Shown piece after piece: positions 41,871-50,145 of a stretch of 64,000 nucleotides of DNA. The notes under the pieces were generated by a model, which saw nothing but the letters and a program-made list of their open reading frames with translations, made no database searches and was not told where the DNA came from. The position numbers and the translations under genes are program-made. Location: positions 2,914,001 to 2,978,000 of the forward strand of contig NZ_JBHRTO010000001.1 in assembly GCF_042646385.1 (NCBI RefSeq), in the 5' to 3' direction. How positions within the stretch are numbered: the first letter of the stretch is position 1; the number at the start of each line of letters is the position of its first letter. Source of the DNA: Cypionkella sinensis (GTDB lineage: Bacteria; Pseudomonadota; Alphaproteobacteria; Rhodobacterales; Rhodobacteraceae).

Positions 41871-44812
41871 TCTGGTTCACCCACGGCTTCGGGGGCGGCG
41901 CGGTCAGACATCTCCCATTCGCCAAAGCGCGACAGGTGATCGTAATCGCCGGCATGGCGGGTTTCAAACAGCGCACGGCGGGCGGTATAGCCGGTGCTGC
42001 GCCGCAAATAGCGGGCGATCAGGGCGAGGAGTTTCTCCCAATGTTCGGTCAAGATGGCATCGGTGATGTCGGTCTCCACAACGTCCTCACCGCTGCCAAG
42101 GCCGATATAGCTGATTTTGGCGACATCCGACGGGCCGAGATCGGCGAAACCGCCACGATCTGCCATCACGGCGGCGAGCAGAAGTTGCTTGGCATATTGC
42201 TTTTGCTGTGCGGCTTTCGGGGCGGTTCCGGTTTTGTAGTCAATCAGATGCAGTCGGCCATCGGGCAGGCGATCAATCCGGTCAGGGGTGCCGAACAGGG
42301 TGAAGTCGAGGCCGTCGAGTTTCAGCGCGCCTTGGGTTTCAAGGGCGAGGGCGGTGCCTTGATGCTTGCTATCTTGGGTCAGGAAATGGTCAGCGGCGCG
42401 ATCAAGCTTTGCCAGCCACAGCGCGCGGGCAGCCGGGAAGGGAGTGTCTTCGGCCAGAACGATTCGGGCGAGGTCAAGCAGGCGGATGCGGGCCTCGGCG
42501 CGGGTTTCGTTGGGGGGCCGCGTTTTCACGAAACGCTCCAGCACCTCATGCACGATGATGCCGCGATCACGAGCGTCGGGGGTTTGGTGCAACGGATCAA
42601 GCGGGTTCAGACGCAGAATGTAGCGGGCGTAGATGGCGTAGGGGTCGCGGATCAGCCGTTCGATATTGGTTAACGATAGTTTCGGAGGCCGTGCGGCAAC
42701 CGGGGGCTGAGGGGCAGGGCGTTTGGCGGGTTGCAGGCGGGGATCTGCCGTTTGTTCCGGCATGGGCTGTTCAAGCGCACGCGCAAGGGCAAGCCAATGG
42801 TTGCCGCGTGCGCGCATCTGGCCCAGAGCCTGCTTGCCATTCTTCTGCGGCAAGCCTTCCATCAGGTTCATCAGGCGGTTCAGCCAGCGGCTGGGCACGG
42901 TTTCGGCCTCGGCGTTGCGGGTGGCGCGCGAGACAATTACGCGTGGTGCGGCGATGGCCTGTTGGTAATCATGCGCGGACAGCCCAATCTGGCGTTCAGG
43001 CAATAACAGAGCCGCTTTTTTACGCATCGCGCGGTTCAGCCACGGGTCAGGCTCAGGCAGTTTTGGCCAGATACCGTCGTTCAGACCGCCCAGAATGACC
43101 AGGTCAGCGCCCTGCACGCGGGCTTCGAGTGTGCCCCAGATCATGATATTTGGATGACCCTGCACAGGTTCGCGGACCTCGCCCTTGTTCACCAGTGCTT
43201 CGAACAGATCGTGATATTCGGCGGCAGAGAAACTGCCACCATAGGGCGCCTCGGCTGCAAGCGTCTCCATCAGCTCCAAAGCCGCGATTCCGGCGGCCTT
43301 TTCCCAAAGCGCACCGCTGCCCGCGGGATCAAGGCCGCGTGCGAGCGCTTCGGACAGGGCGCGATGTTGGGCGACATGATCGGCCAAAGGCTGATGCGGG
43401 ATCTGGTCGAGGTTTTGCAGAGTGGTGGCGAGAAACTGCGCCCACGGCAGCGCATCATCCGAGCGTGCGGCAGCCCATTCCAGCAGATCGGGCGCGGTCG
43501 GAAACGCAGGGCCAGTCTTGCGCAGCTTCATTTCCAGATAGCGGGTCAGCAGCAAATGCGGGCCGCGCGTAGTGCCCGAGGCGGTCAGCGGATGTTTCAG
43601 AATGGTGAGCAGCGCATCTGCTGTAAGGCGTTGTCCGAGCAGGGCGGCCGTGTGACGCAAAAAGCGGCCAGGGGCCGACAGGGCAAGCGGGCGACCTGCG
43701 GAATCGTCGGGCAGAATGGCCCAACGATCCAGCGCGGCGGCGACTTGGCGAGTCAGATTGCGGTCGGGCGTGATCAGGGCAGCCTTGACGCCGTTTTCCG
43801 CAGCCTCACGCAACACCAGTGCAATGGCCAATGCCTCGGCACGCGGGGAGGCGGCCTCGATCAGGGTCAGATTGGCTGTTGCTGCCGCGAGGTCGGGCAG
43901 ATCTGGGCCTTCGACAAGCCATTGATCGGTCACGGGAGCGGGTCGCAATGACAGCGAAATCAATCGGTTGCGGTCAGGGTCTGGTGGGGCGGTATCCCGC
44001 CAAGGCTTAATCTCTGTGGGGTTGATCTGCAACAGATCCATCAGATGCCGGAAGCGATACTGCGGGTGGTCTTCCGCCGTCAGCGCATCATCCATCGCTT
44101 GCCAGACGCTGCCGGGTGTGTCGAAATCAAATCCGGGCAGGATCACAGCACCCTGAGGCAATGCCGCCACGGCCTGCATCAACAGGGCCGTTGTGCCGCG
44201 CGAGCCGGTCGAGCCTGCGATCAAGATCGGGTCATCGGGGGGTGCTGCCTGCCAACGCTGGGCGCATTGTTGCACAGCAAGCCGCTGGCGTGCCTCGGCA
44301 TCGGTGGCATCGCTGAACAATGGGGCGACGATACGCAAAAAGGTTTGCGTTCTTTCCCAATGTTTGGAATGGCTTGAAACGTCGAGCGCGGTGATGGTTT
44401 CGGTGGAAACGCCCTCGCCCTGCATTTCATCCATAAGATTGGCAAGGCTGTCAGCCAGATCATAAAGCGCCGCGCGCGGGGCAAGATCGGGCTGGGCGTC
44501 GAGCAGTTTTGCAATCAGCTCCGCCATTTGCAGCCGCCGCCGCAGTGGCGAGACCAGCGGCGGCAGACCAAGGCTTGGGTCCTGCGCCAGATCGCCGAGC
44601 AACCGCAGGCGCGGCAGAAAACCAGCGCCATGGCTGGCGAAGAGATCGCGCACCCTGCGCGCCATGCGGGCAGTGTTCAGATACAGCGTGACGCGCGCCA
44701 TGGCCTGCGGTGGTTGGTCGGCCATCCGCGTTATCAGGCCGCCGACCAGTTCGGCCGGAAAATCGGCACCGGGCGGAAGCGCGAAAATGCGGGGCGTCTC
44801 GGCGCTAAACAT
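41867..44812 (-). CDS. addB: Double-strand break repair protein AddB
   Basis: Partner of AddA, 981 residues. A C-terminal PD-(D/E)XK nuclease domain is seen in DRIDRLPDGRLHLIDYKTGTAPK. The central HGYxQ-like helicase remnant and SARDYQQAI-type regions mark the family. I see no intact Walker A loop at the N-terminus, and the C-terminal nuclease region has no cysteines, so the iron-sulfur cluster of Bacillus AddB must be absent; the expected Cys position reads IRDPYAIYARY. The stop overlaps the addA start and the start overlaps the murU stop by eight bases. Confidence 0.94.
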   Translation of the reverse strand: MFSAETPRIFALPPGADFPAELVGGLITRMADQPPQAMARVTLYLNTARMARRVRDLFASHGAGFLPRLRLLGDLAQDPSLGLPPLVSPLRRRLQMAELIAKLLDAQPDLAPRAALYDLADSLANLMDEMQGEGVSTETITALDVSSHSKHWERTQTFLRIVAPLFSDATDAEARQRLAVQQCAQRWQAAPPDDPILIAGSTGSRGTTALLMQAVAALPQGAVILPGFDFDTPGSVWQAMDDALTAEDHPQYRFRHLMDLLQINPTEIKPWRDTAPPDPDRNRLISLSLRPAPVTDQWLVEGPDLPDLAAATANLTLIEAASPRAEALAIALVLREAAENGVKAALITPDRNLTRQVAAALDRWAILPDDSAGRPLALSAPGRFLRHTAALLGQRLTADALLTILKHPLTASGTTRGPHLLLTRYLEMKLRKTGPAFPTAPDLLEWAAARSDDALPWAQFLATTLQNLDQIPHQPLADHVAQHRALSEALARGLDPAGSGALWEKAAGIAALELMETLAAEAPYGGSFSAAEYHDLFEALVNKGEVREPVQGHPNIMIWGTLEARVQGADLVILGGLNDGIWPKLPEPDPWLNRAMRKKAALLLPERQIGLSAHDYQQAIAAPRVIVSRATRNAEAETVPSRWLNRLMNLMEGLPQKNGKQALGQMRARGNHWLALARALEQPMPEQTADPRLQPAKRPAPQPPVAARPPKLSLTNIERLIRDPYAIYARYILRLNPLDPLHQTPDARDRGIIVHEVLERFVKTRPPNETRAEARIRLLDLARIVLAEDTPFPAARALWLAKLDRAADHFLTQDSKHQGTALALETQGALKLDGLDFTLFGTPDRIDRLPDGRLHLIDYKTGTAPKAAQQKQYAKQLLLAAVMADRGGFADLGPSDVAKISYIGLGSGEDVVETDITDAILTEHWEKLLALIARYLRRSTGYTARRALFETRHAGDYDHLSRFGEWEMSDRAAPEAVGEPE

Positions 44813-45488
44813 CCAGGGATTCCGCCAGCGCGATACCTTCGGGGCGACCCACGTCGCACCACCCGCCTTGGTGGATCAGGCCAAAGGCACGGTTGTTCGC
44901 GATGGAGATATCCCAAAGGCGATTCAGACTGAAAACAGGCTCTGATATTGCCGAAAGACTCTCGGTTTTCAGAATTTGTGCGCCGAGGTAGACAGGTGCA
45001 TCTGCGCCATTTGCGCGAGAAATCCGGCCATCTGGATCAAGCAGGAAATCGCCGTGTCCTGTGTGACCCAGCGCTTTGTCGCAGGGAAGCAACAGCAGCA
45101 GCGCATCCATTTTGGCAGGATCCCAAGCTGCCAACAATTGCGTCAGCGGGTTCTGTCCACTCCACACCGCGTCGGTGTTCAGGGTCATCACCGGACCAAC
45201 GCCAAGCAGGGGCAAGGCCGCCCGCAAACCGCCGCCGGTCTCAAGAATCTGTTCGGTTTCCCAAGAGAGTTGAATGTCGCTGCCGTGCAAATGCGCGGCG
45301 ATCTGCGGGCCAAGGTAATGCAGGTTCACCACAATCTTTGCCACGCCTGCCGATCTTGCCATCGCCAACGCGTGGTCGATCAACGGCTTGCCACCAACCT
45401 CGATCAACGGCTTCGGGCGATTTTGCGTCAGGGCACCCATCCGGGTGCCAAAGCCCGCGGCGAACAGCATCAGGGGAAGTGGCCGCAT
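44805..45488 (-). CDS. murU: N-acetylmuramate 1-phosphate uridylyltransferase (MurU-like)
   Basis: Nucleotidyltransferase of 227 residues. It has the NTP-binding signature MLFAAGFGTRMGALTQNRPKPLIEVGGKPLIDHAL, the acidic metal site in LNTDAVW, and FLLDPDGRISRANG-type strands. In Pseudomonas, MurU makes UDP-MurNAc from MurNAc-1-phosphate supplied by AmgK, a peptidoglycan-recycling bypass of early fosfomycin-sensitive steps. The neighbouring kinase-type gene matches AmgK, so the pair is assigned together. I use the ATG of MRPLPLMLFAAG. An in-frame upstream extension overlaps the kinase gene and lacks family similarity. Confidence 0.82.
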   Translation of the reverse strand: MRPLPLMLFAAGFGTRMGALTQNRPKPLIEVGGKPLIDHALAMARSAGVAKIVVNLHYLGPQIAAHLHGSDIQLSWETEQILETGGGLRAALPLLGVGPVMTLNTDAVWSGQNPLTQLLAAWDPAKMDALLLLLPCDKALGHTGHGDFLLDPDGRISRANGADAPVYLGAQILKTESLSAISEPVFSLNRLWDISIANNRAFGLIHQGGWCDVGRPEGIALAESLDV

Positions 45489-46480
45489 TGCGCACCTATT
45501 CGAGCAAGAGCTTCGGGGGTCGGTTCGGGCAGCAAGCGGGCGCAGATTTGGGCAAGCGGCGCAAGCTGTGGCGCGGCAAGGTTTTGCTGCAGGTGCTGCC
45601 AAACGCGGGGGATCAATGAAATATAGCCGGGCTTGCCACTGTATAGGCACAGACGCGCGAAAATCCCCAAGATTCGCAACGCGCGCTGCGCACCCAATGT
45701 CGCATAGGACGCTTGAAATCGGGCGTGATGCAAGCCGGTCTCGTCGCAGAACAGCTGCTGCATTGCGATCTCTGTTTCACGTGAAACGTCGCGGCGCGCA
45801 TCCTGCAGCAATGACACAAGATCGTAACCGGGTTGACCCATTTGTGCGAGTTGGAAATCCAGCAGCCCAACCCGCGCAAGACCCGCGCGATCCGGCAACC
45901 AAAGCAGATTTTCGGCGTGATAGTCACGCAAGATCATCACGCGAGAATCATCGGCGTTTCGGCTCAGGGCCTCTGCGATTGTGCCGCGAAAATCACTTGT
46001 ATCGACCCGATCCCCGGTAATGGCGAACCGATACCAGTCGAGCGCAAAGCTGGCGGCATCTGCCCAATCCTGCGCTTGCAGATTGGGCAGATTGGCGGGC
46101 GCAGGGTGGCGCTGAACATGCGCTAGAACCTGCGTGGCTGCCGTATAGAGACTGTTTTCGCGCGATGGATCGCTCTTCAAGACCTTTGCATAAACAAGAT
46201 CGCCCAAATCCTCGAGCAGCAAAAACCCTTGCGCAAGATCTTGTGCGTAGCATTTCGGTGCCGACAAACCGAGGCCCAACAAATGCGTCGCAATCGCCAG
46301 AAATGTGGCCGGATCATCACCCTTACCGGGTGGCGCATCCATCAAAACAGCCGATTGACCGTTCAGGTGCAACCGATCGTAACTGCGATCCGAGGCATCA
46401 CCGGCCAAAAAACGGCGATCCGCCTCTCCCCAGCCGGCCTTGGCAAGAAAAGCTGAAGACAAAGCCCCGCGATCCATCAT
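45470..46480 (-). CDS. amgK: Anomeric MurNAc/GlcNAc kinase (AmgK-like aminoglycoside phosphotransferase fold)
   Basis: Kinase of the aminoglycoside-phosphotransferase fold, 336 residues. Motifs include FLAGDASDRSYDRLHL, SAVLMDAPPGKGD, LLLEDLGDLVYAKVL and the catalytic HxD-like RDYHAENLLWLPDR with GLLDFQLAQMGQPGYDLVSLLQDARRDV. These last two are the catalytic loop and the metal-binding DFG-like segment. Position next to murU favours AmgK over drug resistance. The start overlaps the tsaE stop in an ATGA. A one-mismatch parS encodes its VSRET. Confidence 0.82.
   Translation of the reverse strand: MMDRGALSSAFLAKAGWGEADRRFLAGDASDRSYDRLHLNGQSAVLMDAPPGKGDDPATFLAIATHLLGLGLSAPKCYAQDLAQGFLLLEDLGDLVYAKVLKSDPSRENSLYTAATQVLAHVQRHPAPANLPNLQAQDWADAASFALDWYRFAITGDRVDTSDFRGTIAEALSRNADDSRVMILRDYHAENLLWLPDRAGLARVGLLDFQLAQMGQPGYDLVSLLQDARRDVSRETEIAMQQLFCDETGLHHARFQASYATLGAQRALRILGIFARLCLYSGKPGYISLIPRVWQHLQQNLAAPQLAPLAQICARLLPEPTPEALARIGAQCGHFP
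45773..45788. promoter_or_regulatory. parS-like site 5, 15/16
   Basis: TGTTTCACGTGAAACG differs from the perfect parS palindrome only in the last base. It lies within amgK and is read as VSRET. About 19.6 kb right of the proposed origin. Confidence 0.7.
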
Positions 46481-46950
46481 ACTGCCCAGTCCTGGGCAAA
46501 AGCCGCCAAGAGCCCCGGGTGGCTGGGTGCATGCATCGTCACACTGCGACCATCGCTCTTGCCCTTCAATGTTATCCAAATGGCATTCGCAGGCGTCATA
46601 TGCCCCAGGCGCTCTGGCCATTCGATCAGACAAATCGCTTGCGCAAAGGCCTGCTCCAACCCCAGTTCGGCCACCTCATCGGGGTGCGACAACCGGTAAA
46701 GGTCGGCATGCCAGATTTCCACATCCGCCATATAGGTCTGCACCAAGGTGAACGTCGGTGAGGGGACATCCTCCATCCGCCCCAGCCGCTCGCGGATCAA
46801 TGCGCGTGCCAGATGGCTTTTCCCCGCGCCAATCGGACCCTCCAGCAACAGGCAATCGCCCGCAACCAGCCTGGAGGCAAGCCAACGGCCAAGATTGGCG
46901 GTGTCGTCTTCCGAGGGCAGATCAGTGGTCACGGCATGTGCTGTTGTCAT
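46477..46950 (-). CDS. tsaE: tRNA t6A modification ATPase TsaE
   Basis: ATPase component of the TsaBCDE system that forms N6-threonylcarbamoyladenosine at tRNA position 37. The 157-residue product has the P-loop LEGPIGAGKSHLARALI, the switch-like SPTFTLVQTY, and the WHADLYRLSHPDEVAELGLEQAF and ICLIEWPERLG motifs. It heads the tsaE-amgK-murU-addB-addA unit. tsaD is also in this window at 58.8 kb, but not adjacent. Confidence 0.94.
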   Translation of the reverse strand: MTTAHAVTTDLPSEDDTANLGRWLASRLVAGDCLLLEGPIGAGKSHLARALIRERLGRMEDVPSPTFTLVQTYMADVEIWHADLYRLSHPDEVAELGLEQAFAQAICLIEWPERLGHMTPANAIWITLKGKSDGRSVTMHAPSHPGLLAAFAQDWAV

Positions 46951-46994
46951 GCCGCAAGTCTATCGCCGCCGTCCGCCGCCGCAAGCCGCGAAGT

Positions 46995-48563
46995 TCAGGC
47001 CCGCCGTAAGCCGGCCCCTTCGGCCAACCGGGTCTGTCCCTGTTCGGCTGGCGTCAGGGACCTGAACGATGCCAAGGTCGAGCCGCCCGCCAAGGGGGCA
47101 AAGCGGCAGCCGATCATCCGACCATCCAGCAGCCGCACCTCGCCGCGCCAACTGTCACGATCCCCAACCGTCGCCACATACTCCTCCACCTCGGCCCATA
47201 TCGCACTTGGCGCCGATTGCATCCGCCAATGTGCTGAAAGCATCCGAACAGTGGTATCGCCCAAGGTGTCAGCCGGGTCGTGGCCCCACAGCGCCGCATA
47301 GCTGTTGTTCGACATCACCAACTGGCCCGATTGTGAAAACACCGCAATCGCTTCGTCCATATGATCGATCACCGATTGGCCAAGCTCCAGATCAGCGCGA
47401 TAACGCCGGGTTCGCAGCATCTCCGACGAGATGTCCTCGATCAGCAGCGCAAGCGCGCCATTCGGATGCGGCCGCCCTGTTACCCGATAGGTCTGGCCAT
47501 CGGGCAGGCTCCAAGTTTCTTCGTAAAGCCCACTCGCCGCCGCCTTTTCAATATCGACGATCTGCCGCCGCCAATCCCGGTAATCCTTTGGCTCGGGCAG
47601 CATCTTGCGATCGCGCATCGCATCCAGCACGGCCAGCAAAGAGGGTCGCAGCGACAGGAAATCAGGAGGAAGATGCGTCAAATCCATCAGGGCAGGGTTG
47701 AACAGCTGCAACTTGCGTTGACGGTCAAAAATCGCAAGGCCGATGGGTAGTTGCGCGAAAGTCTTCGTCAGCGTTTGCATGAAATCGCGCAAGGCACCTT
47801 CTGCCTGCACCGCCGCATCAGCGGGAATCGCAAACATCAGATCGCCATCCCCCTCTGGTTTGCTCGAGATGTCAAACCACAGCGTCGGCTGGCCCAAAAC
47901 TGACAGGCTTTGGCGTTGATCCTTGCCAGATTTCGCCGCCACGCGATTGAACAACCTTGGCAGCGGCCAACCCAGTTCTTTGCCCTCATCCTGAAAGGCG
48001 CAGGCTTGCAGCAGATAGGGCCCATTCGCCCAAACCACGTCACCCGCGGCATTCTCGCGCCACAGCAACATGGGCGCGGTCGCAACAGTATCCCGCAACA
48101 GCGTCAGTTCATCCAGCATCGCGCGCTGCGCCAAGGCATCGACCGCCGCGGTGTGCCCATCTTTGCTGGCGTCGATCAGGGTGAATCGCGTCAGCCCGCC
48201 CACGTGTTCCGCTCTTAGAATCAATGGCTTGGCGCCCTGTTTGGTCGTAAGCTCTACCACGCCATCATGCGGCACACGCTGCAACTGCGCCTCAAGGTTC
48301 TCAAATCGTGCCGACAGGAATGCCATCAACTGCCCCCACGCCGGCCCCTTGATCGGGCTTGAGGCCAGCAGCGCGCGTGCGGTGGCGGTGCTGTCAATCA
48401 TCACCTCACCGTCAAACAGGAACAGGGTCTCGGTGGCAAAGTCACCAAACATGCTGGCTTGCGTGGCGCTTTCTTGCGGCGGAAACAACCACAATGCCAA
48501 AATTCCAATACCGGCTGCCGTCGACGCGGCCGCGACAACAGCAAGTATAAGCGGAAAAATCAT
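46995..48563 (-). CDS. Membrane-anchored PAS-domain protein without a kinase domain (possible DivL-like)
   Basis: The 522-residue product has one N-terminal membrane helix (residues 3-27), then two or three PAS-like domains; clear ones lie around LPIGLAIFDRQRKLQLFNPALMDLTH and VIDHMDEAIAVFSQSGQLVMSNNSYAALWGHD, the latter near residue 410. The protein ends soon after the last PAS domain with no H-box, N-box or G-box, so it cannot be a histidine kinase alone. A perfect CtrA-type box lies 60 bp upstream, which suggests cell-cycle control. DivL in Caulobacter is an N-anchored PAS protein feeding the CckA-CtrA phosphorelay, so a truncated DivL-like role is possible, unproven. It follows regB on the same strand. 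Confidence 0.7.
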   Translation of the reverse strand: MIFPLILAVVAAASTAAGIGILALWLFPPQESATQASMFGDFATETLFLFDGEVMIDSTATARALLASSPIKGPAWGQLMAFLSARFENLEAQLQRVPHDGVVELTTKQGAKPLILRAEHVGGLTRFTLIDASKDGHTAAVDALAQRAMLDELTLLRDTVATAPMLLWRENAAGDVVWANGPYLLQACAFQDEGKELGWPLPRLFNRVAAKSGKDQRQSLSVLGQPTLWFDISSKPEGDGDLMFAIPADAAVQAEGALRDFMQTLTKTFAQLPIGLAIFDRQRKLQLFNPALMDLTHLPPDFLSLRPSLLAVLDAMRDRKMLPEPKDYRDWRRQIVDIEKAAASGLYEETWSLPDGQTYRVTGRPHPNGALALLIEDISSEMLRTRRYRADLELGQSVIDHMDEAIAVFSQSGQLVMSNNSYAALWGHDPADTLGDTTVRMLSAHWRMQSAPSAIWAEVEEYVATVGDRDSWRGEVRLLDGRMIGCRFAPLAGGSTLASFRSLTPAEQGQTRLAEGAGLRRA

Positions 48564-48622
48564 CCGATCACCCCATCCTGGTGGGAATTCCCCATCTATC
48601 AATCAACCTAAGGAATAGATCG

Positions 48623-48637
48623 TTAACACGGGGTTAA
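48623..48637. promoter_or_regulatory. CtrA-type box upstream of the PAS protein gene
   Basis: TTAA, seven bases (CACGGGG), TTAA: exact match to the Caulobacter CtrA consensus. It is 60 bp before the start codon, in the 102-bp gap between regB and the PAS gene. Confidence 0.6.
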
Positions 48638-48665
48638 GGATGTAGCCGAGCGTGGCCTTTATAAA

Positions 48666-50054
48666 TCATTCCAGAAAAGGCTGATTTTCGCCAAGGCCGC
48701 CCGACATCTCGGCCAAAATTTCCGCGGCCTGCCAAGTCACTTCCACAATAGCGCCCGACCGGGCCGGGCGTTCTGCGGGCGTCAGAAACGGATCGGCGGC
48801 GTTGGCGAAAGACAATTCGGCACCGGTCCGCTCCAAAAGCGTCTTTGCGATGAACAGGCCAAGACCCATGCCCTCATATTCCGGGCGTTGCGCCAGATCC
48901 TGTGCATCCCGACGCGAGCGCACAAACGGGTCGCCAATCCGGCCAAGCACCTGTGGCGGAAAGCCGTCGCCATCATCAATGATCCGCAGCAGAATTCGAT
49001 CCGGGGTAAATTGCGCATCAACCCACACCTTGCTGCGCGCAAAATCAACCGCATTCTGCACCAGATTACGCAACCCGTGGATCAGCTCCGGCCGGCGCTG
49101 CACGATCGGAGCCGCCCCAGTGCCTGCCGTTGTAAAGATCACTTCAATTCCGCGCGACATATGCGGCTCGGCGGCCTCTTGCAGCACGGCTTCCAAAGGC
49201 GCTTGCCGCAGCAGCAGATCATCCTTCCCCGCTTTGCCCATCGAGCGCAGGATTTCACGACAGCGGTTCGCCTGCTCACTGATCAGCCGGGCATCCTCGG
49301 CCAAGTCAGGGTGATCTGCCAATTCATCCATCAACTCGCTGCTGATCAGCTTGATCGTTGCCAAAGGCGTGCCCAGTTCATGCGCGGCGGCAGCCACCAC
49401 GCCGCCCAGATCGGTCAGCTTTTGTTCACGCGCCAGCGCCATTTGCGTCGCCAGCAAGGCGTCCGACATCAGGCGCATCTCGGTGGCCACCCGGCGCGAA
49501 TAAAGGCCCAGAAAGGCGATGCCGATCAGCAATGACAGCCAGAAGCCAAAGGTGAACAGCCCCGGCGCGGTGAAGATCGTGCCATCGGCCAATCGCAGCG
49601 GCACGTTGACCAGACCGATAAAGCTGACAAACACCGCGGCCAACCCGCCCAGAATCAACGTGCTGCGCAATTCCAGCGCGCTTGCCGAAACCGTAACCGG
49701 TGCCAAAACCAGCAAGGCAAACGGGTTGGTCAACCCGCCGGTCAGAAACAGCAGGAAACACAGTTGCGTGAGGTCAAACAGCAGCGTCAGCAAGGCCTCA
49801 TTCTCTGACAACCGCTTGTTCTGCGGAAACACGAAAACCGCCGTCAGATTGGCAATCACCGCCAGACCAACCGCAAGAAAGCAAAACCCCAACGGCAATT
49901 GCATTTCATAATAGCGTGTGGCCACCAGAAGCGCCGCCAACTGGCCAAAGCTTGCCATCCAGCGCTGAAAGATCAGCGTGCGCAGCCGCAACCAATCCGC
50001 GCGCTCGGGCCGGAAATGTGCAGACTGGGCGGTTATGTCACGCTGGATCGACAT
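48666..50054 (-). CDS. regB: Redox-sensing histidine kinase RegB (PrrB)
   Basis: Membrane sensor kinase that phosphorylates RegA under reducing conditions to control photosynthesis, respiration and carbon and nitrogen fixation genes. The 462-residue product has about six hydrophobic segments (residues 35-185) with the ubiquinone-sensing motif GGLTNPF (106-112). The phospho-acceptor is His225 in AAAHELGTPLATIKL, and the redox-active cysteine is Cys265 in QANRCREILRSMG; both positions match Rhodobacter capsulatus RegB numbering. The ATPase domain follows (LRNLVQNAVDFA, IIDDGDGFP, GMGLGLFIAKTLLERTG). Divergent from senC-regA-hvrA. Confidence 0.97.
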   Translation of the reverse strand: MSIQRDITAQSAHFRPERADWLRLRTLIFQRWMASFGQLAALLVATRYYEMQLPLGFCFLAVGLAVIANLTAVFVFPQNKRLSENEALLTLLFDLTQLCFLLFLTGGLTNPFALLVLAPVTVSASALELRSTLILGGLAAVFVSFIGLVNVPLRLADGTIFTAPGLFTFGFWLSLLIGIAFLGLYSRRVATEMRLMSDALLATQMALAREQKLTDLGGVVAAAAHELGTPLATIKLISSELMDELADHPDLAEDARLISEQANRCREILRSMGKAGKDDLLLRQAPLEAVLQEAAEPHMSRGIEVIFTTAGTGAAPIVQRRPELIHGLRNLVQNAVDFARSKVWVDAQFTPDRILLRIIDDGDGFPPQVLGRIGDPFVRSRRDAQDLAQRPEYEGMGLGLFIAKTLLERTGAELSFANAADPFLTPAERPARSGAIVEVTWQAAEILAEMSGGLGENQPFLE

Positions 50055-50145
50055 GCGGCGCCTTTTCGGGGGCTGGCTTTTGCAGCGGCTTTACGCTTGA
50101 TAGGGCGAGGTCCGCTGAGGATCAATGCGCAACAAAGAGGGTATC

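Noticed and set aside
45470..46480. Aminoglycoside resistance gene
   Set aside because: The kinase fold is of the phosphotransferase family, but the coupling to a MurU-type nucleotidyltransferase and the operon context favour sugar recycling.
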